DNA of 64,000 nucleotides from Chloroflexota bacterium (GCA_021787595.1 JAJYLQ010000009.1:62001-126000); one strand, 5' to 3'; positions 26,987 through 35,937 are shown, numbered from the stretch's first letter. The notes: generated from the sequence alone by a model not told the origin. Translations and numbers: made by a program.

Positions 26987-27469
26987 CTATTGGCCCAGGA
27001 TCTTTTTCGTGGCATCGAATGCCAGCGGCGGAAGCTGATCCGTCGAAAACCATTCGGCGCGGTCGGCATCATCGGCGGGCGATAATTTTCCCGATAAGAC
27101 TTCGGCGTGATAGACCACGATGAAGTCCGCGCCGCGCTCGTGTTCGCGGCCGGCGATCACATCCAGCACACGCGTCGCGCGGACGGTCAGGCCGGTTTCC
27201 TCCAAACATTCGCGTTCCGCCGCCCGCGCCGGGTCTTCGCCCGCGTCGACGAAACCGGCGGGCAAAGTCCACAAACCGCGATACGGCTCATTGACACGCC
27301 GAACCAAAAGCACGCGGCCATCCTGTTCGATCAAAACCGCCGCGGCCACTTTCGGGTCGGCAAAATAAATCCATCCGCATTGCGGACAGACCGGACGCTC
27401 GCGCCCAAATTTTTTCGCGTATGTCACCGCCGCCCCACAGCGCGGGCAATATTTTATTTCCTGTTCCAT
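26987..27469 (-). CDS. Nudix hydrolase with N-terminal zinc ribbon
   Basis: 160 residues from ATG at 27469. The zinc ribbon YCPRCGAAV..PVCPQCGW precedes the Nudix box GFVDAGEDPARAAERECLEE, with its GX5EX7REUXEEXGU pattern intact. The arrangement is like NudC/ADP-ribose-type hydrolases. The substrate is unknown. Its start overlaps the end of the anti-sigma gene by 16 bases, so it is probably the third gene of that operon. Confidence 0.9.
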   Translation of the reverse strand: MEQEIKYCPRCGAAVTYAKKFGRERPVCPQCGWIYFADPKVAAAVLIEQDGRVLLVRRVNEPYRGLWTLPAGFVDAGEDPARAAERECLEETGLTVRATRVLDVIAGREHERGADFIVVYHAEVLSGKLSPADDADRAEWFSTDQLPPLAFDATKKILGQ

Positions 27470-28170
27470 TGCTTGCGAAATTTCCGTTCGCTGCTCGAAC
27501 GCAGGAACCACGCAGTCAGACCCAAAATCAAGGTGACGATTCCCAACGCGATTTGCCAGATGGTGGATACGGGCTCTTGATTGCGGACAGGCGCTTCAGG
27601 CTGGACTTGAGCCGGGGCCGCGCTAAATGGAGCGGGCGCGGCGGCTTTGGGCGCAAGCGTCATGACACGCGAATTATCGTTCGCCGCGGACGGCGTTTCC
27701 GCGGTAGCCATTGATTGAGCAAAAGGCTGCGCGGGCGCTTGCGTTGCAGGCTCCTGCAACGCAGGCGCAGACTCATTCGGCGCGCTGCCGCCAACGCCGC
27801 CTCCGCCCATGCCAAACGCCGGGGCCGGCGCAGCGGCCAAACGCGGCGCGGCGACTGGACTTAATCCATTGACCACAAACGTAATCAGAAACAATAAAGT
27901 CGCCACCGCCGCGGCGAGTCGGAAGACGGGATAGGCGCGCGGCGCAGGCGGTTTGATGCCAGCCATTTGCGGAGTCAATGTGAAGTTGCGCGGTGCGCGT
28001 CGCTGCGGCAGTTGACGGAGAATGCCGCGGGCCTCGCGCAAATCGTCCATAACGGCGCGCAGGCTTTCGTCCGATTTGAGGCGGGATTCGAGTCGCGCGG
28101 ATTCGTTTGAGTCAAGTTGTCCATCGAGATACGCGGAGAGAAGTTCAACGTCGCGAAAAGAAGCTGTCAT
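27454..28170 (-). CDS. Membrane anti-sigma factor
   Basis: 238 residues from ATG at 28170. The N-terminal helical part (VELLSAYLDGQLDSNESARL) is like anti-sigma domains but lacks the HxxxCxxC zinc motif. A membrane segment lies near residues 83-102, then an Ala/Pro-rich external region and a second hydrophobic segment near the C-terminus. It overlaps the sigma factor stop by four bases (ATGA), as usual for such pairs. It presumably holds the sigma factor inactive at the membrane. Confidence 0.85.
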   Translation of the reverse strand: MTASFRDVELLSAYLDGQLDSNESARLESRLKSDESLRAVMDDLREARGILRQLPQRRAPRNFTLTPQMAGIKPPAPRAYPVFRLAAAVATLLFLITFVVNGLSPVAAPRLAAAPAPAFGMGGGGVGGSAPNESAPALQEPATQAPAQPFAQSMATAETPSAANDNSRVMTLAPKAAAPAPFSAAPAQVQPEAPVRNQEPVSTIWQIALGIVTLILGLTAWFLRSSSERKFRKQWNRK

Positions 28171-28772
28171 AGTCGCTCCTTTTCCAGACGGAACGCGGCG
28201 GGCAGAAGTTCCCAGAAGTCCTGCAAGCACTCGCGTAAACGCAGACGCGCACGCGCCAACCGCGATTTGATCGTGCCAAGCGGCACGCGGATGGCAGCCG
28301 CGACCTCGGTGTAATCGAGGCCTTGAATGTCGGCCATCACAACGACAGTTCGAAATTCGAGCGGAAGATTTTCTAGGCAATGCTGGATGGCATGTTCGAG
28401 TTCATCGGCTTCGGCTTTTTGTTCGGGCGAAAGATTCGAGTCAGCCAGCCAGCGCGGAGAATCCATTTCATCGCCGTCGCTCGTATCCGGTTCGAGCGGT
28501 GTTGTCGGACGGCGCTTCTGCCGGCGGAGTTCATCGTAGCAGGCATTCGTCACCGTGCGAAGAAGCCAGGCTTTGAATGAACCGCCGCGATACGAAGTTA
28601 GATTCTTGAATGCAGAAAGAAACGCTTCCTGTGTGGCGTCCGCGGCGAGTTCGTCATCGCCGAGGATGCGGAGGGCGGTGTTGAACAGCGCGTCCTGATA
28701 ATGCAGGACGAGCGTGTTGAAAGAATCGAGGTCGCCGTGCTGCGCGGATTGGATGAGGGCGGGTTCGTCCAT
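28167..28772 (-). CDS. ECF-type RNA polymerase sigma factor
   Basis: 201 residues from ATG at 28772. Region 2 is LVLHYQDALFNTALRILGDD with ELAADATQEAFLSAFKNL. Region 4 is CLENLPLEFRTVVVMADIQG with DYTEVAAAIRVPLGTIKSRL. A long acidic linker joins them. The upstream frame to 28967 lacks conservation and a ribosome site. It is coupled to the anti-sigma gene. The signal is unknown. Confidence 0.94.
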   Translation of the reverse strand: MDEPALIQSAQHGDLDSFNTLVLHYQDALFNTALRILGDDELAADATQEAFLSAFKNLTSYRGGSFKAWLLRTVTNACYDELRRQKRRPTTPLEPDTSDGDEMDSPRWLADSNLSPEQKAEADELEHAIQHCLENLPLEFRTVVVMADIQGLDYTEVAAAIRVPLGTIKSRLARARLRLRECLQDFWELLPAAFRLEKERL

Positions 28773-28864
28773 TGGTTCAATTAAACCACAGATGGATACA
28801 GATGGAGGCAGATTTTCAACCAGAGATAAACGGAGACGAACAAAGATTTTGAAAGCCATGCCTG

Positions 28865-28895
28865 TTGTGCTTCGCAAAACGATTTGTTGTATAAT
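28865..28895 (+). promoter_or_regulatory. Promoter of the coiled-coil/nuclease pair
   Basis: TATAAT at 28890-28895 with a weak TTGTGC at 28865-28870 (19-base spacing). An AGGAGG ribosome site at 28911-28916 precedes the GTG start at 28922. Confidence 0.5.
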
Positions 28896-28921
28896 TTGAA
28901 ATACCCCGCTAGGAGGATGGT

Positions 28922-29566
28922 GTGTTCGATATTGAAGTGCCAAGTCTATCGCAATACAGTTCGGCATATTTAAGAAACTTCATTGCTGAGCTCAACGCTT
29001 CCCAAAGGTTGAGCAATTTGGAAGATTGGAGCAAAAGGGCAAATGAAGAGGTTGAAAAAATAAGGACTACAATTGCAAATATCGAATCAAAGCTGAGCAA
29101 ATTAAAGCAAGAAATTGAGCAGGCAAAACGCGAGTTTGAGAGCAAATCGTTTCTGTCTAAAGCTTTTTCAAGTAGACAGGAAGAAAGAAAACTTATTGAT
29201 GAATATAATGGGCTCGCTAAAGAAAAGGAGCAGTTGGGGAAGTTAATTGACGAATTGAAGTCGACTGTTGAATTTCTTCCACGTTCTCAATCTGACTTGA
29301 AAGAGTTGATAAGAGGATGTCAGTTACGTAAAAAAGAATTAACAGCCGAGAAAAAAGCTGTTAATGAACAGATAAGGGAAATTCGAGTCCAAGCGCGGCA
29401 AAAGACGGCAAATACATCTTCAGGGAAGGTGGGCACAGATCAACGGAAAAATATTCGTTACTGGAAAGAAAATCAGCTTAGTCCCTATGAAAATAAAAAG
29501 GCAAATTTAGAACAACAAATTATTAAACTTGATAAAACTATTTTGTGGTTAGAAAGGTTTAAATAA
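28922..29566 (+). CDS. Coiled-coil protein of unknown function
   Basis: 214 residues, GTG start placed by AGGAGG at 28911-28916. Most of the protein is charged heptad-like sequence (residues about 25-165), Lys/Glu-rich, with a short N-terminal hydrophobic/aromatic part. No family recognised. The codon use is clearly more A+T-rich than in neighbouring genes. The stop overlaps the next start (TAATG), so it is made together with a membrane-anchored nuclease-like protein. Confidence 0.8.
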   Translation: MFDIEVPSLSQYSSAYLRNFIAELNASQRLSNLEDWSKRANEEVEKIRTTIANIESKLSKLKQEIEQAKREFESKSFLSKAFSSRQEERKLIDEYNGLAKEKEQLGKLIDELKSTVEFLPRSQSDLKELIRGCQLRKKELTAEKKAVNEQIREIRVQARQKTANTSSGKVGTDQRKNIRYWKENQLSPYENKKANLEQQIIKLDKTILWLERFK

Positions 29567-30306
29567 TGTCCACAGAAACTTTATTTGTCTTTTTGCTTCT
29601 TTTCCTTCTCATCATCCTCATCGCTGGAATAGCCTTACTTGCCTTTTTGTATTTTTCACTTAAGACAAATGTTTCTTACAAAATTCAAGAGGCTGTGACA
29701 AATTGGCAAGCGAAAGAGTTGGACAAGATAAGACTGGAACAAAAAGAAATTGCACAAAAAGAGGCGCTTGATCAATTGCAACATTGGCGGGAACAGGAAC
29801 TTGACATTTCTCGCAAGCAACAGTTAGAAACCGCTCGTAGTGAGGCATCAGTCCAGTTTGAACAATGGAAGAATGAATACACCGAATCCATCCGACAGGA
29901 TGCAATTCAGAAAAGTCAGGCAGTCACTGTCGGTAAAATCACCGAACATATCATTCCTTACCTGCCTGATTTTAAATACAATCCGAAGGACGCAAGATTT
30001 TTAGGTAGCCCCATTGATTTTATTGTCTTTGACGGACTTGATGAAGGCGAAATAAAAAGAATAGTGCTTATGGAAATCAAGACGGGAGCATCAAATCTAA
30101 CGACGCGAGAAAGACAAATAAGAGATGCAATCAACGCTGGCAAACTTGAATGGGTTGAGTTAAGACGCCCTGAAATTGTAATTACTGAGCCTGTTAATCA
30201 CGGAAGTTCTGTTGAAGTATCATCAACGAATATAAACGAATTGCCAGCGCCAGGTAGCAATGAGGGAGATGTACAAAAACGTGTACGCTCGATATTAGAA
30301 AAGTAA
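29566..30306 (+). CDS. Membrane-anchored endonuclease related to Holliday junction resolvases
   Basis: 246 residues. Residues 6-30 form a membrane anchor, then a Glu/Lys/Gln-rich coiled coil to about residue 118. The C-terminal domain has GKITEHIIPYLPDFKYNPKD, FLGSPIDFIVFDGLDEGE and LMEIKTGASNLTTRERQIRD. This is the PD-(D/E)xK arrangement of the Endonuc_Holl family (PF10107): Asp in PIDF and EIK. It is A+T-rich like its partner upstream. The cellular role of such tethered nucleases is not established. Confidence 0.85.
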   Translation: MSTETLFVFLLLFLLIILIAGIALLAFLYFSLKTNVSYKIQEAVTNWQAKELDKIRLEQKEIAQKEALDQLQHWREQELDISRKQQLETARSEASVQFEQWKNEYTESIRQDAIQKSQAVTVGKITEHIIPYLPDFKYNPKDARFLGSPIDFIVFDGLDEGEIKRIVLMEIKTGASNLTTRERQIRDAINAGKLEWVELRRPEIVITEPVNHGSSVEVSSTNINELPAPGSNEGDVQKRVRSILEK

Positions 30307-30330
30307 AATAGCAAAGGGTGAAACTTAGTG

Positions 30331-30436
30331 CGCTTTGTGATTCAAAATCAAATACAATCCTCGCCACATCATCATTCCAATCGCGGACGTCACGCCCAAG
30401 CACAACCGCAAGATCGGCGGAATTGCCCATTGAGAT
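30331..30436 (-). pseudogene. Relic of a DUF3054 gene 3' end
   Basis: Minus-strand translation gives IPPILRLCLGVTSAIGMMMW and a following GLYLILNH, clearly parallel to IPPIFAVVLSVTSALGMMIW and VYLLLKHD of the intact gene at 30508-30912. Only the last third of the gene is present. An R2 repeat separates the relic from the intact copy. Confidence 0.75.
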
Positions 30437-30441
30437 TATCT

Positions 30442-30519
30442 CGGCGGACTAAAGTCCTGCCTCAGCACGTGAAAGCCCTTCGGGCTTTCATGAATTGAGC
30501 AGGGATTTCAATCCCGCTC
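30442..30519. repeat. Repeat family R2 copy
   Basis: GGACTAAAGTCCTGCCTCAG at one end and CTGAATTGAGCAGGGATTTC-like sequence at the other surround GAAAGCCCTTCGGGCTTTC. The stop codon and last residues of the DUF3054 gene (30508 on) lie inside it. Confidence 0.8.
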
Positions 30520-30912
30520 ATCGTGCTTCAAAAGTAAATACACCGTTCTCCAAATCATCATGCCTAATGCCGATGTCACGCTCAGCACAACCGCAAAGAT
30601 CGGCGGAATTGGCTCGTTGAGAATCAGTCCGCGAATAACGACCGCCAGCGGTCCAGCGAAGAGCATGGCGAGACCAACTTTGACCCCCTCCATCACTGCG
30701 TGACTCCTCCCCCGTTTCGGGGGAGGCTGAGTGGGGGTGGTTAACAATCCAAACCATGAAGCAATCAGAAACCAAGCGATGAGGAGCGGAATAAATGTTG
30801 CCAACATGCGCGGCAGAAAGGAAAGTCCCATCTCGCCGTGAGTCGCAAAGCCGATGAGGGTAACGATAAACAAGGCAAGAATATCGCCGAGGATGAGAAT
30901 GGTTTTATTCAT
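30508..30912 (-). CDS. DUF3054 family membrane protein with repeat-derived insert
   Basis: 134 residues from ATG at 30912. Four membrane segments are visible. LAVVIRGLILNEPIPPIFAV and GMMIWRTVYLLLK match the DUF3054 pattern. Between the second and third segments the residues TTPTQPPPKRGRSHAV come from an R3-like palindrome (core CTCCCCCGTTTCGGGGGAG, 30702-30740). The last residues, ERD and stop, come from an R2 repeat. So two repeats have reshaped this small gene without breaking it. Function unknown. Confidence 0.8.
   Translation of the reverse strand: MNKTILILGDILALFIVTLIGFATHGEMGLSFLPRMLATFIPLLIAWFLIASWFGLLTTPTQPPPKRGRSHAVMEGVKVGLAMLFAGPLAVVIRGLILNEPIPPIFAVVLSVTSALGMMIWRTVYLLLKHDERD
30702..30740. 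repeat. R3-like palindrome inside the DUF3054 gene
   Basis: CCTCCCCCGTTTCGGGGGAGG with flanking ACTC/GAGT lies in frame in the loop between two membrane segments. Confidence 0.65.
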
Positions 30913-30915
30913 GTG

Positions 30916-30975
30916 GCGATTCCAAAACGCAAAGCGCAAGACGCAAATTGCGTCTTGCGCTTTGCGTTTTGCGAT
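30916..30975. repeat. Repeat R7 tract
   Basis: AAACGCAAAGCGCAAGACGC is followed by its inverse, forming a hairpin of GCGTTTTGC type between lysS and the DUF3054 gene. Confidence 0.6.
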
Positions 30976-32493
30976 TCATTCTTCGTTCCGCAGCGCGGGA
31001 AACAACAACACTTCACGGATGGAATGTTTATCCGTCAACAACATCACCAGCCGATCCACGCCCATGCCGAAGCCTCCACAGGGCGGCATCCCATAACGCA
31101 TGGCGCGCAGATAATCTTCGTCCATGGGATGTTTCTCTTCATCGTCCGCGGCGTAATCGCGTCCCATCTCGAGGAAGCGTTGCTCCTGATCGAGCGGATC
31201 GTTCAACTCGGTGAAGGCGTTGCATAACTCGAAGCCCGCGGCGTAACCTTCGAAGCGTTCGACGGTCAGCGGATCGCCGGGCTTGGATTTTGCCAGCGGC
31301 GAAATGTCGCGCGGATAATCGTAGAGGAACGTCGGCTGGATCAGAGTCGGCTCGAGAAATTCGCTCAGCAGAAAATCTATCAGCTTGCCGCGCGTGGCTT
31401 TCGGATCGGGAGCTTTATCTTTATGTTTCGAGACGATGGCTTTGAACAACGCATCCGCCGTTTTGTATTCGGCGATGTCAATGCCGGATGTGTCGAGAAT
31501 CCCCCGACGCATTTCCAATCGCCGCCACGGTGGTTTGAAGTCAAGTTCATGTTCGCCGTATTTGACTTTTGTAGAACCGGTCACTTTTTCTGCGGCATAA
31601 GAAACCATCTGTTCCGTCAATTCCATGACTTGGAGATAGTCTGCGTATGCCCAATAGAATTCAAGCTGGGTGAATTCGGGATTATGTTTGTACGAAACGC
31701 CCTCGTTGCGAAAGTCGCGGCCAATTTCGTAAACGCGTTCGAGATTTCCGACCAGCAGCCGTTTGAGATACAGCTCGAACGAAATCCGCAGATACATATC
31801 CTGGTCGAGTTCGTTATGATGCGTCGTAAATGGACGCGCGGCCGCGCCGCCATACAGCGGCTGGAGGATCGGCGTTTCGACTTCGAGAAAGTCTTTGCCA
31901 TCCAAAAATTCGCGCAGCGCTTTGACCGTTGAAGCGCGTTGGCGGAACGTCTCGCGCACCTGCGGGTTGACAGCCAGGTCCGCGTAACGCTGGCGGGCGC
32001 GCAATTCCGAATCTTCGAGCGCGGCGTGACGGAGGACCGTTCCATCTTCGAGCGTCTCATCCTTCGCGGCGGGCAGCGGACTCACAGCTTTGGCGAGCAG
32101 CTTGAAGTCATGGACGTGAAGCGTGATCTCACCGGTCTTGGTGCGGAACATCACGCCCGATGCCTGGATGAAATCACCGATGTCGAACATCTTGTTGAAG
32201 AAATCAACGCGGTCCTGTCCAAGCTCGTTCATGCGAAAGAACAATTGGATTTTGCCCGCGCCGTCTTCGATGTGAGCGAACGAAATCTTGCCCATGGCGC
32301 GCGTGGCGCGGATGCGTCCCGCGAGCGTCGCCTGTACTTCGCGCCCATCTTTCTCCGCGGCTTCGAATTCCGCGATGGCCTGGGCGCTGGTATGCGTCCG
32401 CTCGGCGCGCGTTGGATACGTCTCTATGCCTTCGGCATGGAGTTCTTCTATTTTCTGCAAACGGATTTTTTCGAGCGATGTGTATTCTGGCAT
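30976..32493 (-). CDS. lysS: Lysyl-tRNA synthetase, class II
   Basis: 505 residues, usual length. The OB-fold anticodon domain ([20 protein letters not shown]) lies near residue 80. Motif 2, [20 protein letters not shown], is near residue 265, and motif 3, [20 protein letters not shown], near residue 480. It charges tRNA-Lys. An R3 palindrome (32513-32558) lies just upstream of its start, between it and the greA terminator. Confidence 0.98.
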   Translation of the reverse strand: MPEYTSLEKIRLQKIEELHAEGIETYPTRAERTHTSAQAIAEFEAAEKDGREVQATLAGRIRATRAMGKISFAHIEDGAGKIQLFFRMNELGQDRVDFFNKMFDIGDFIQASGVMFRTKTGEITLHVHDFKLLAKAVSPLPAAKDETLEDGTVLRHAALEDSELRARQRYADLAVNPQVRETFRQRASTVKALREFLDGKDFLEVETPILQPLYGGAAARPFTTHHNELDQDMYLRISFELYLKRLLVGNLERVYEIGRDFRNEGVSYKHNPEFTQLEFYWAYADYLQVMELTEQMVSYAAEKVTGSTKVKYGEHELDFKPPWRRLEMRRGILDTSGIDIAEYKTADALFKAIVSKHKDKAPDPKATRGKLIDFLLSEFLEPTLIQPTFLYDYPRDISPLAKSKPGDPLTVERFEGYAAGFELCNAFTELNDPLDQEQRFLEMGRDYAADDEEKHPMDEDYLRAMRYGMPPCGGFGMGVDRLVMLLTDKHSIREVLLFPALRNEE

Positions 32494-32512
32494 AGCATTC
32501 CCTTCCTTACCG

Positions 32513-32558
32513 CCCTCACCCTACCCTCTCCCAATGGGAGAGGGATAAAGGGTGAGGG
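32513..32558. repeat. Repeat family R3, typical copy
   Basis: CCCTCACCC and GGGTGAGGG ends around CCCTCTCCCAATGGGAGAGG. It is a nearly perfect 46-base palindrome lying 20 bases upstream of the lysS start codon. Confidence 0.85.
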
Positions 32559-32559
32559 A

Positions 32560-32612
32560 GAAGGGGCAAAAATAAAAAGCCCCGCGCGGCCTGTTTAGGG
32601 TGCGCGGGGCCG
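32560..32612 (-). terminator. Terminator of greA
   Basis: GCCCCGCGC and GCGCGGGGC arms (about 32577-32609). On the minus strand they are followed by TTTTTATTTTTG. Confidence 0.88.
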
Positions 32613-32628
32613 CGAAAGGACTATCCCT

Positions 32629-33099
32629 TTACTTGACCTTGATGATCTTGACTTTATACGTTCCGCTCGGAGTCTCGACCGGAACCGTCTCACCGACTTC
32701 GTGATTCAGGATGGCCTTGCCAATCGGAGACTCGTTCGAGATCTTGCCCTCACGCGGATTCGCCTCCGCCGCGCCGACGATCACATACGTCTCGGGGTCG
32801 AAGCCCTGCTCCTGAATGGTCACCGTCGAACCGACCGAGACCAGCCCGGCTTTATGATCTTTCTCCTCATCGGAGATGACATGCGCCGAGGCCAGCAGCA
32901 TTTCCAATTCCTGGATGCGGCCTTCGACAAAAGCCTGCTCATTCTTGGCAGCCTCGTATTCTGCGTTTTCGATTAGCTCCCCGCCTTCCATTGCTTCGTG
33001 CAACCGGTCCGCCACTTCCTGGCGCTTCACGGTACGCAGGTAATCCAGCTCTTCCTGGAGCTTCTGGAAGCCTTCCTTGGTCAGGAATTTGGTTGGCAT
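32629..33099 (-). CDS. greA: Transcription elongation factor GreA
   Basis: 156 residues from ATG at 33099. The N-terminal coiled coil starts MPTKFLTKEGFQKLQEELDY. It carries the acidic tip in GGELIENAEYEAAKNEQAFV. The C-terminal FKBP-like domain has VGAAEANPREGKISNESPIG and ends KVKIIKVK. GreA stimulates transcript cleavage by stalled RNA polymerase. A longer frame to 33144 is not supported. Confidence 0.98.
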   Translation of the reverse strand: MPTKFLTKEGFQKLQEELDYLRTVKRQEVADRLHEAMEGGELIENAEYEAAKNEQAFVEGRIQELEMLLASAHVISDEEKDHKAGLVSVGSTVTIQEQGFDPETYVIVGAAEANPREGKISNESPIGKAILNHEVGETVPVETPSGTYKVKIIKVK

Positions 33100-33223
33100 A
33101 GTGTCTTTCCTTATGAAAGAATTTGCATCCCATACAGGATGCAAGCTTATCCCTCTGGTGATTCCAAAGGCGCGCTTAATATATCATGGATTTAGGCGCG
33201 AATCAAGACCCAGGCTCGATTGT

Positions 33224-33949
33224 CTACTCAAATGTCCAGAAGCAAATGCCTTTTCGCCCGGACCAATAGGAGCGCATTTGAGCGCGCATCCTATCGAGGT
33301 CTTCGAACAAGGAAGTGATTTGCGACGAATACGCCTCCACCGCATCCATCCAGGACTTTAGGCCGGCTTCGGCGACCGGCTGAACGGATTCTTTCATCCC
33401 GGCCGTCTTCGGACCCAGCTCCTGCGGATTCTTCAGCAAATACGGAATATCCGCATAATACACGAGTGGACGCTTCAACATCTCCGCAGCCTTCCGCACG
33501 ATAACGTGATCCACGTGCGAACCGATGCCCAATGGGCAAACCGCCACATCGTCGGGCTCGAGCCGGGCCATCAGTGTTTGAGCGATTTGGGCTGGCAGAT
33601 CCGCTTCGGCTTCGTGCGGAGGCGCATAAATGTCGGTATAAAGCGCCTCGCCATTTTTCCCGCGCCGGTAGATGCAATCCAAAAAATCAAAGTGAACGGG
33701 TTTTGCGCCAACGATGGCCGCGGCTCTTTTATCTTCTTCGCGCCGAAGCCGCGTTGTCTCTTCGGCGGTCCCTGTGCCCCACGCCGTGTGCAAAACTTTG
33801 GCATACTCGGTCAATTCTGATTCGTCAGGAAAGCCGCACATGAACGACCAAATCCCAACCGGCAGGCCGGATTTTGTTTGTTCATGGATCAGGCCGCCCG
33901 CAGAAAGGACGGCGTCATCGAGATGAGGGGAAAGATAAATCCATCGCAT
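33224..33949 (-). CDS. PIG-L family deacetylase
   Basis: 241 residues. The zinc motif PHLDDAVLSAGG is at the N-terminus (residues 8-19), and the second His pair is in GSHVDHVIVRKA. The family removes N-acetyl groups from GlcNAc-containing molecules such as mycothiol, bacillithiol and phosphatidylinositol precursors. The substrate cannot be told here. It is divergent from the CoA-transferase gene at 34015, leaving a short shared upstream region. Confidence 0.92.
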   Translation of the reverse strand: MRWIYLSPHLDDAVLSAGGLIHEQTKSGLPVGIWSFMCGFPDESELTEYAKVLHTAWGTGTAEETTRLRREEDKRAAAIVGAKPVHFDFLDCIYRRGKNGEALYTDIYAPPHEAEADLPAQIAQTLMARLEPDDVAVCPLGIGSHVDHVIVRKAAEMLKRPLVYYADIPYLLKNPQELGPKTAGMKESVQPVAEAGLKSWMDAVEAYSSQITSLFEDLDRMRAQMRSYWSGRKGICFWTFE

Positions 33950-34014
33950 TAGCCGATTATCTCAAACTGAACTAAAATCAACAAGGCTACATCTTCGACA
34001 CCGTGGAGAAGAAC

Positions 34015-35163
34015 ATGACCTTTCAGCCATTATCTGGAATTCGCATTCTCGATCTTTCACGCCTCCTGCCCGGCCCATACCTGACGCAGCTTCTCGCGTA
34101 TTTGGGCGCGGAAGTCATCAAAATCGAAACGCCGACTGCCGGAGACTACACGCGCCTCGCCCCGCCGGAAATGGGAATGGGCAAAATGTTCGAAGCCGTT
34201 AATCGCGGCAAGAAAAGCCTCGCCGTAAATTATCGCAACCCGCGCGGACGCGAAATTTTTATGAAACTGGTTTCAAGCGCAGATGTGATTCTCGAAGGAT
34301 TCAAACCCGGCTCGGTGAAAAAATGGCGCATTGATTATGACTCGATCAAAGCCATCAAGCCCGATATCATTTATTGTTCGCTTTCCGGCTATGGGCAGGA
34401 TGGCCCGTATTCCCAACAAGTCGGCCATGACTTGAATTATCTGGCTATCGGCGGCGCGCTCGCATTGAATGCGCGTGCGGACGAAAAGCCGGTTCCTTAT
34501 GGACTTCCCGCCGCGGACTTGAGCGGCGCGATGCTGGCTGCCATCTCAATTCTCAGCGCGTTGATTGGACGAAAAGCAAATGGACAAGGAACATATCTCG
34601 ACATGGCTTTGCTCGATGGCGTCATCTCATGGATGGCACCGCTGGCGGGAGGCGCGTTCTTTGGCGGGTTGGGGATCCGCGCGGCAAGCCACTCATTGCT
34701 GGGCGGGCAGCCAAGTTTTGATATTTATCGAACATCGGATGGAAAATATCTGACGCTTGCCATCGTCGAACCGACGTTTTGGTCTGAGTTCTGCCGGGTG
34801 ACAAACCGTAATGATTTGCTCCCGCGCCAATTCGACAAAGCAATCCGCAATGAGATCGAAGCGATATTCCGCCAACGGACGCGCGATGAATGGCTGAAAA
34901 CCTTCAAGGGAATTGACGGCTGTGTCGAACCTGTCAATTCGTTCGAGGAAATGCTGGCGCATCCGCAGGTGAAAGCACGCGGATATGTGCGCGAAGAGAA
35001 TGGAAAAGCGGTTGGATTGAATTCACCGTTCGTCTTTGCGCGGCCGGAGATGAAGTCCGCGCCGAGGTTAGGAGAACACACACAGGTCATTCTCGAAGAA
35101 CTTGGCATCAGTGAACAGGAGATACAAGAGTTAGCAGAACGAAAAATTATCGCGATTGGATGA
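34015..35163 (+). CDS. CaiB/BaiF family (class III) CoA-transferase
   Basis: 382 residues. The start is placed at ATG 34015, which is preceded by GGAGAAG, rather than GTG 34003. Motifs: LSRLLPGPYLTQLLAYLGAE, IKIETPTAGDYTR, NRGKKSLAVN and the catalytic Asp in QVGHDLNYLAIGGAL. The family moves CoA between carboxylic acids or racemises alpha-methylacyl-CoA; GHDLNY with GGQP resembles the racemase/formyl-CoA group. No partner enzyme genes adjoin it. Confidence 0.92.
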   Translation: MTFQPLSGIRILDLSRLLPGPYLTQLLAYLGAEVIKIETPTAGDYTRLAPPEMGMGKMFEAVNRGKKSLAVNYRNPRGREIFMKLVSSADVILEGFKPGSVKKWRIDYDSIKAIKPDIIYCSLSGYGQDGPYSQQVGHDLNYLAIGGALALNARADEKPVPYGLPAADLSGAMLAAISILSALIGRKANGQGTYLDMALLDGVISWMAPLAGGAFFGGLGIRAASHSLLGGQPSFDIYRTSDGKYLTLAIVEPTFWSEFCRVTNRNDLLPRQFDKAIRNEIEAIFRQRTRDEWLKTFKGIDGCVEPVNSFEEMLAHPQVKARGYVREENGKAVGLNSPFVFARPEMKSAPRLGEHTQVILEELGISEQEIQELAERKIIAIG

Positions 35164-35176
35164 AAAATCTTTTTTA

Positions 35177-35267
35177 TTGTCATTCTGAGGAGCGAAGCGA
35201 CGAAGAATCTCACCATTTGTACAAAACCAGTCAAGGACGAGACTCTTCGCTGCGCTCAGAGTGACAA
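35177..35267. repeat. Repeat family R1 copy, GAAGAATCT variant
   Basis: TTGTCATTCTGAGGAGCGAA and the inverted TCGCTGCGCTCAGAGTGACAA ends. It lies between two convergent genes; the CPBP protease stop is at its right border. Confidence 0.85.
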
Positions 35268-35268
35268 G

Positions 35269-35937
35269 CTAAACCGAAACTTCTTCCTGCAACGGCGCGG
35301 TGGGTGCGATCAGGAAAATCAAATTATCCCAAACCACGTGACTGACGATCAACGTTCCCATTGGAAAACCAAGGCCGGCCATCGCACTCCAGAAGCCGCC
35401 AGCGACCGTCGCAGCGCCGATCAGCGTGAAGTTTCCGCTTGCGATGTGTGCGCCGCCATACGCGAGTGTGCTTAGCACTGTCCCCCACCAGCGGCCCATG
35501 CGGCGCGTAAAATGATTCTGGATGAAGCCGCGCCAGAACAATTCTTCTGCCGGGGCGGTGATCAAACCCAAGCGCAGCATCAACTCCTGGCGCGGACGAA
35601 GGCGCTTGAGGCCATAGATCGATTCGATTTGTGATCCGCCTTGCGGAAGAATGCGGCGCGCGATCCGGTCGCCAATGTGGAAGATTCCGTAAAGCACACC
35701 GGCAGAAGTCAATCCCAACAAAACATCGCGCAGAGTAATTCGGGTCTTGCGGAGTTCAGGCTGGGTCGCCAGCGAGAGTCCGCCCAAGGCGATCCCCGCG
35801 CCCGTCATCCGGTCCCAGAAGCGTTTGCGCGGCCCGCGAAACGTCAAACCAAAGAGTGTAAAAGCCAGTCCGAGGCCAAGTCCCAAAAACGCGAGCGAGT
35901 CATAACGATGTTTAGCCACGAACGCCGCCCAATGCAA
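35269..35937 (-). CDS. CPBP family intramembrane protease
   Basis: About 222 residues. The Abi/CPBP motifs are LITAPAEELFWRGFIQNHF (near residue 125), LAYGGAHIASGN and VSHVVWDNLIF, all on hydrophobic segments. Family members are glutamic-type membrane proteases involved in prenyl-protein processing or immunity to bacteriocins. The start is unclear: TTG at 35937 or GTG at 35919. Both overlap the end of the upstream fused LLM-UbiA gene, so the two are co-transcribed. Confidence 0.88.
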   Translation of the reverse strand: MHWAAFVAKHRYDSLAFLGLGLGLAFTLFGLTFRGPRKRFWDRMTGAGIALGGLSLATQPELRKTRITLRDVLLGLTSAGVLYGIFHIGDRIARRILPQGGSQIESIYGLKRLRPRQELMLRLGLITAPAEELFWRGFIQNHFTRRMGRWWGTVLSTLAYGGAHIASGNFTLIGAATVAGGFWSAMAGLGFPMGTLIVSHVVWDNLIFLIAPTAPLQEEVSV

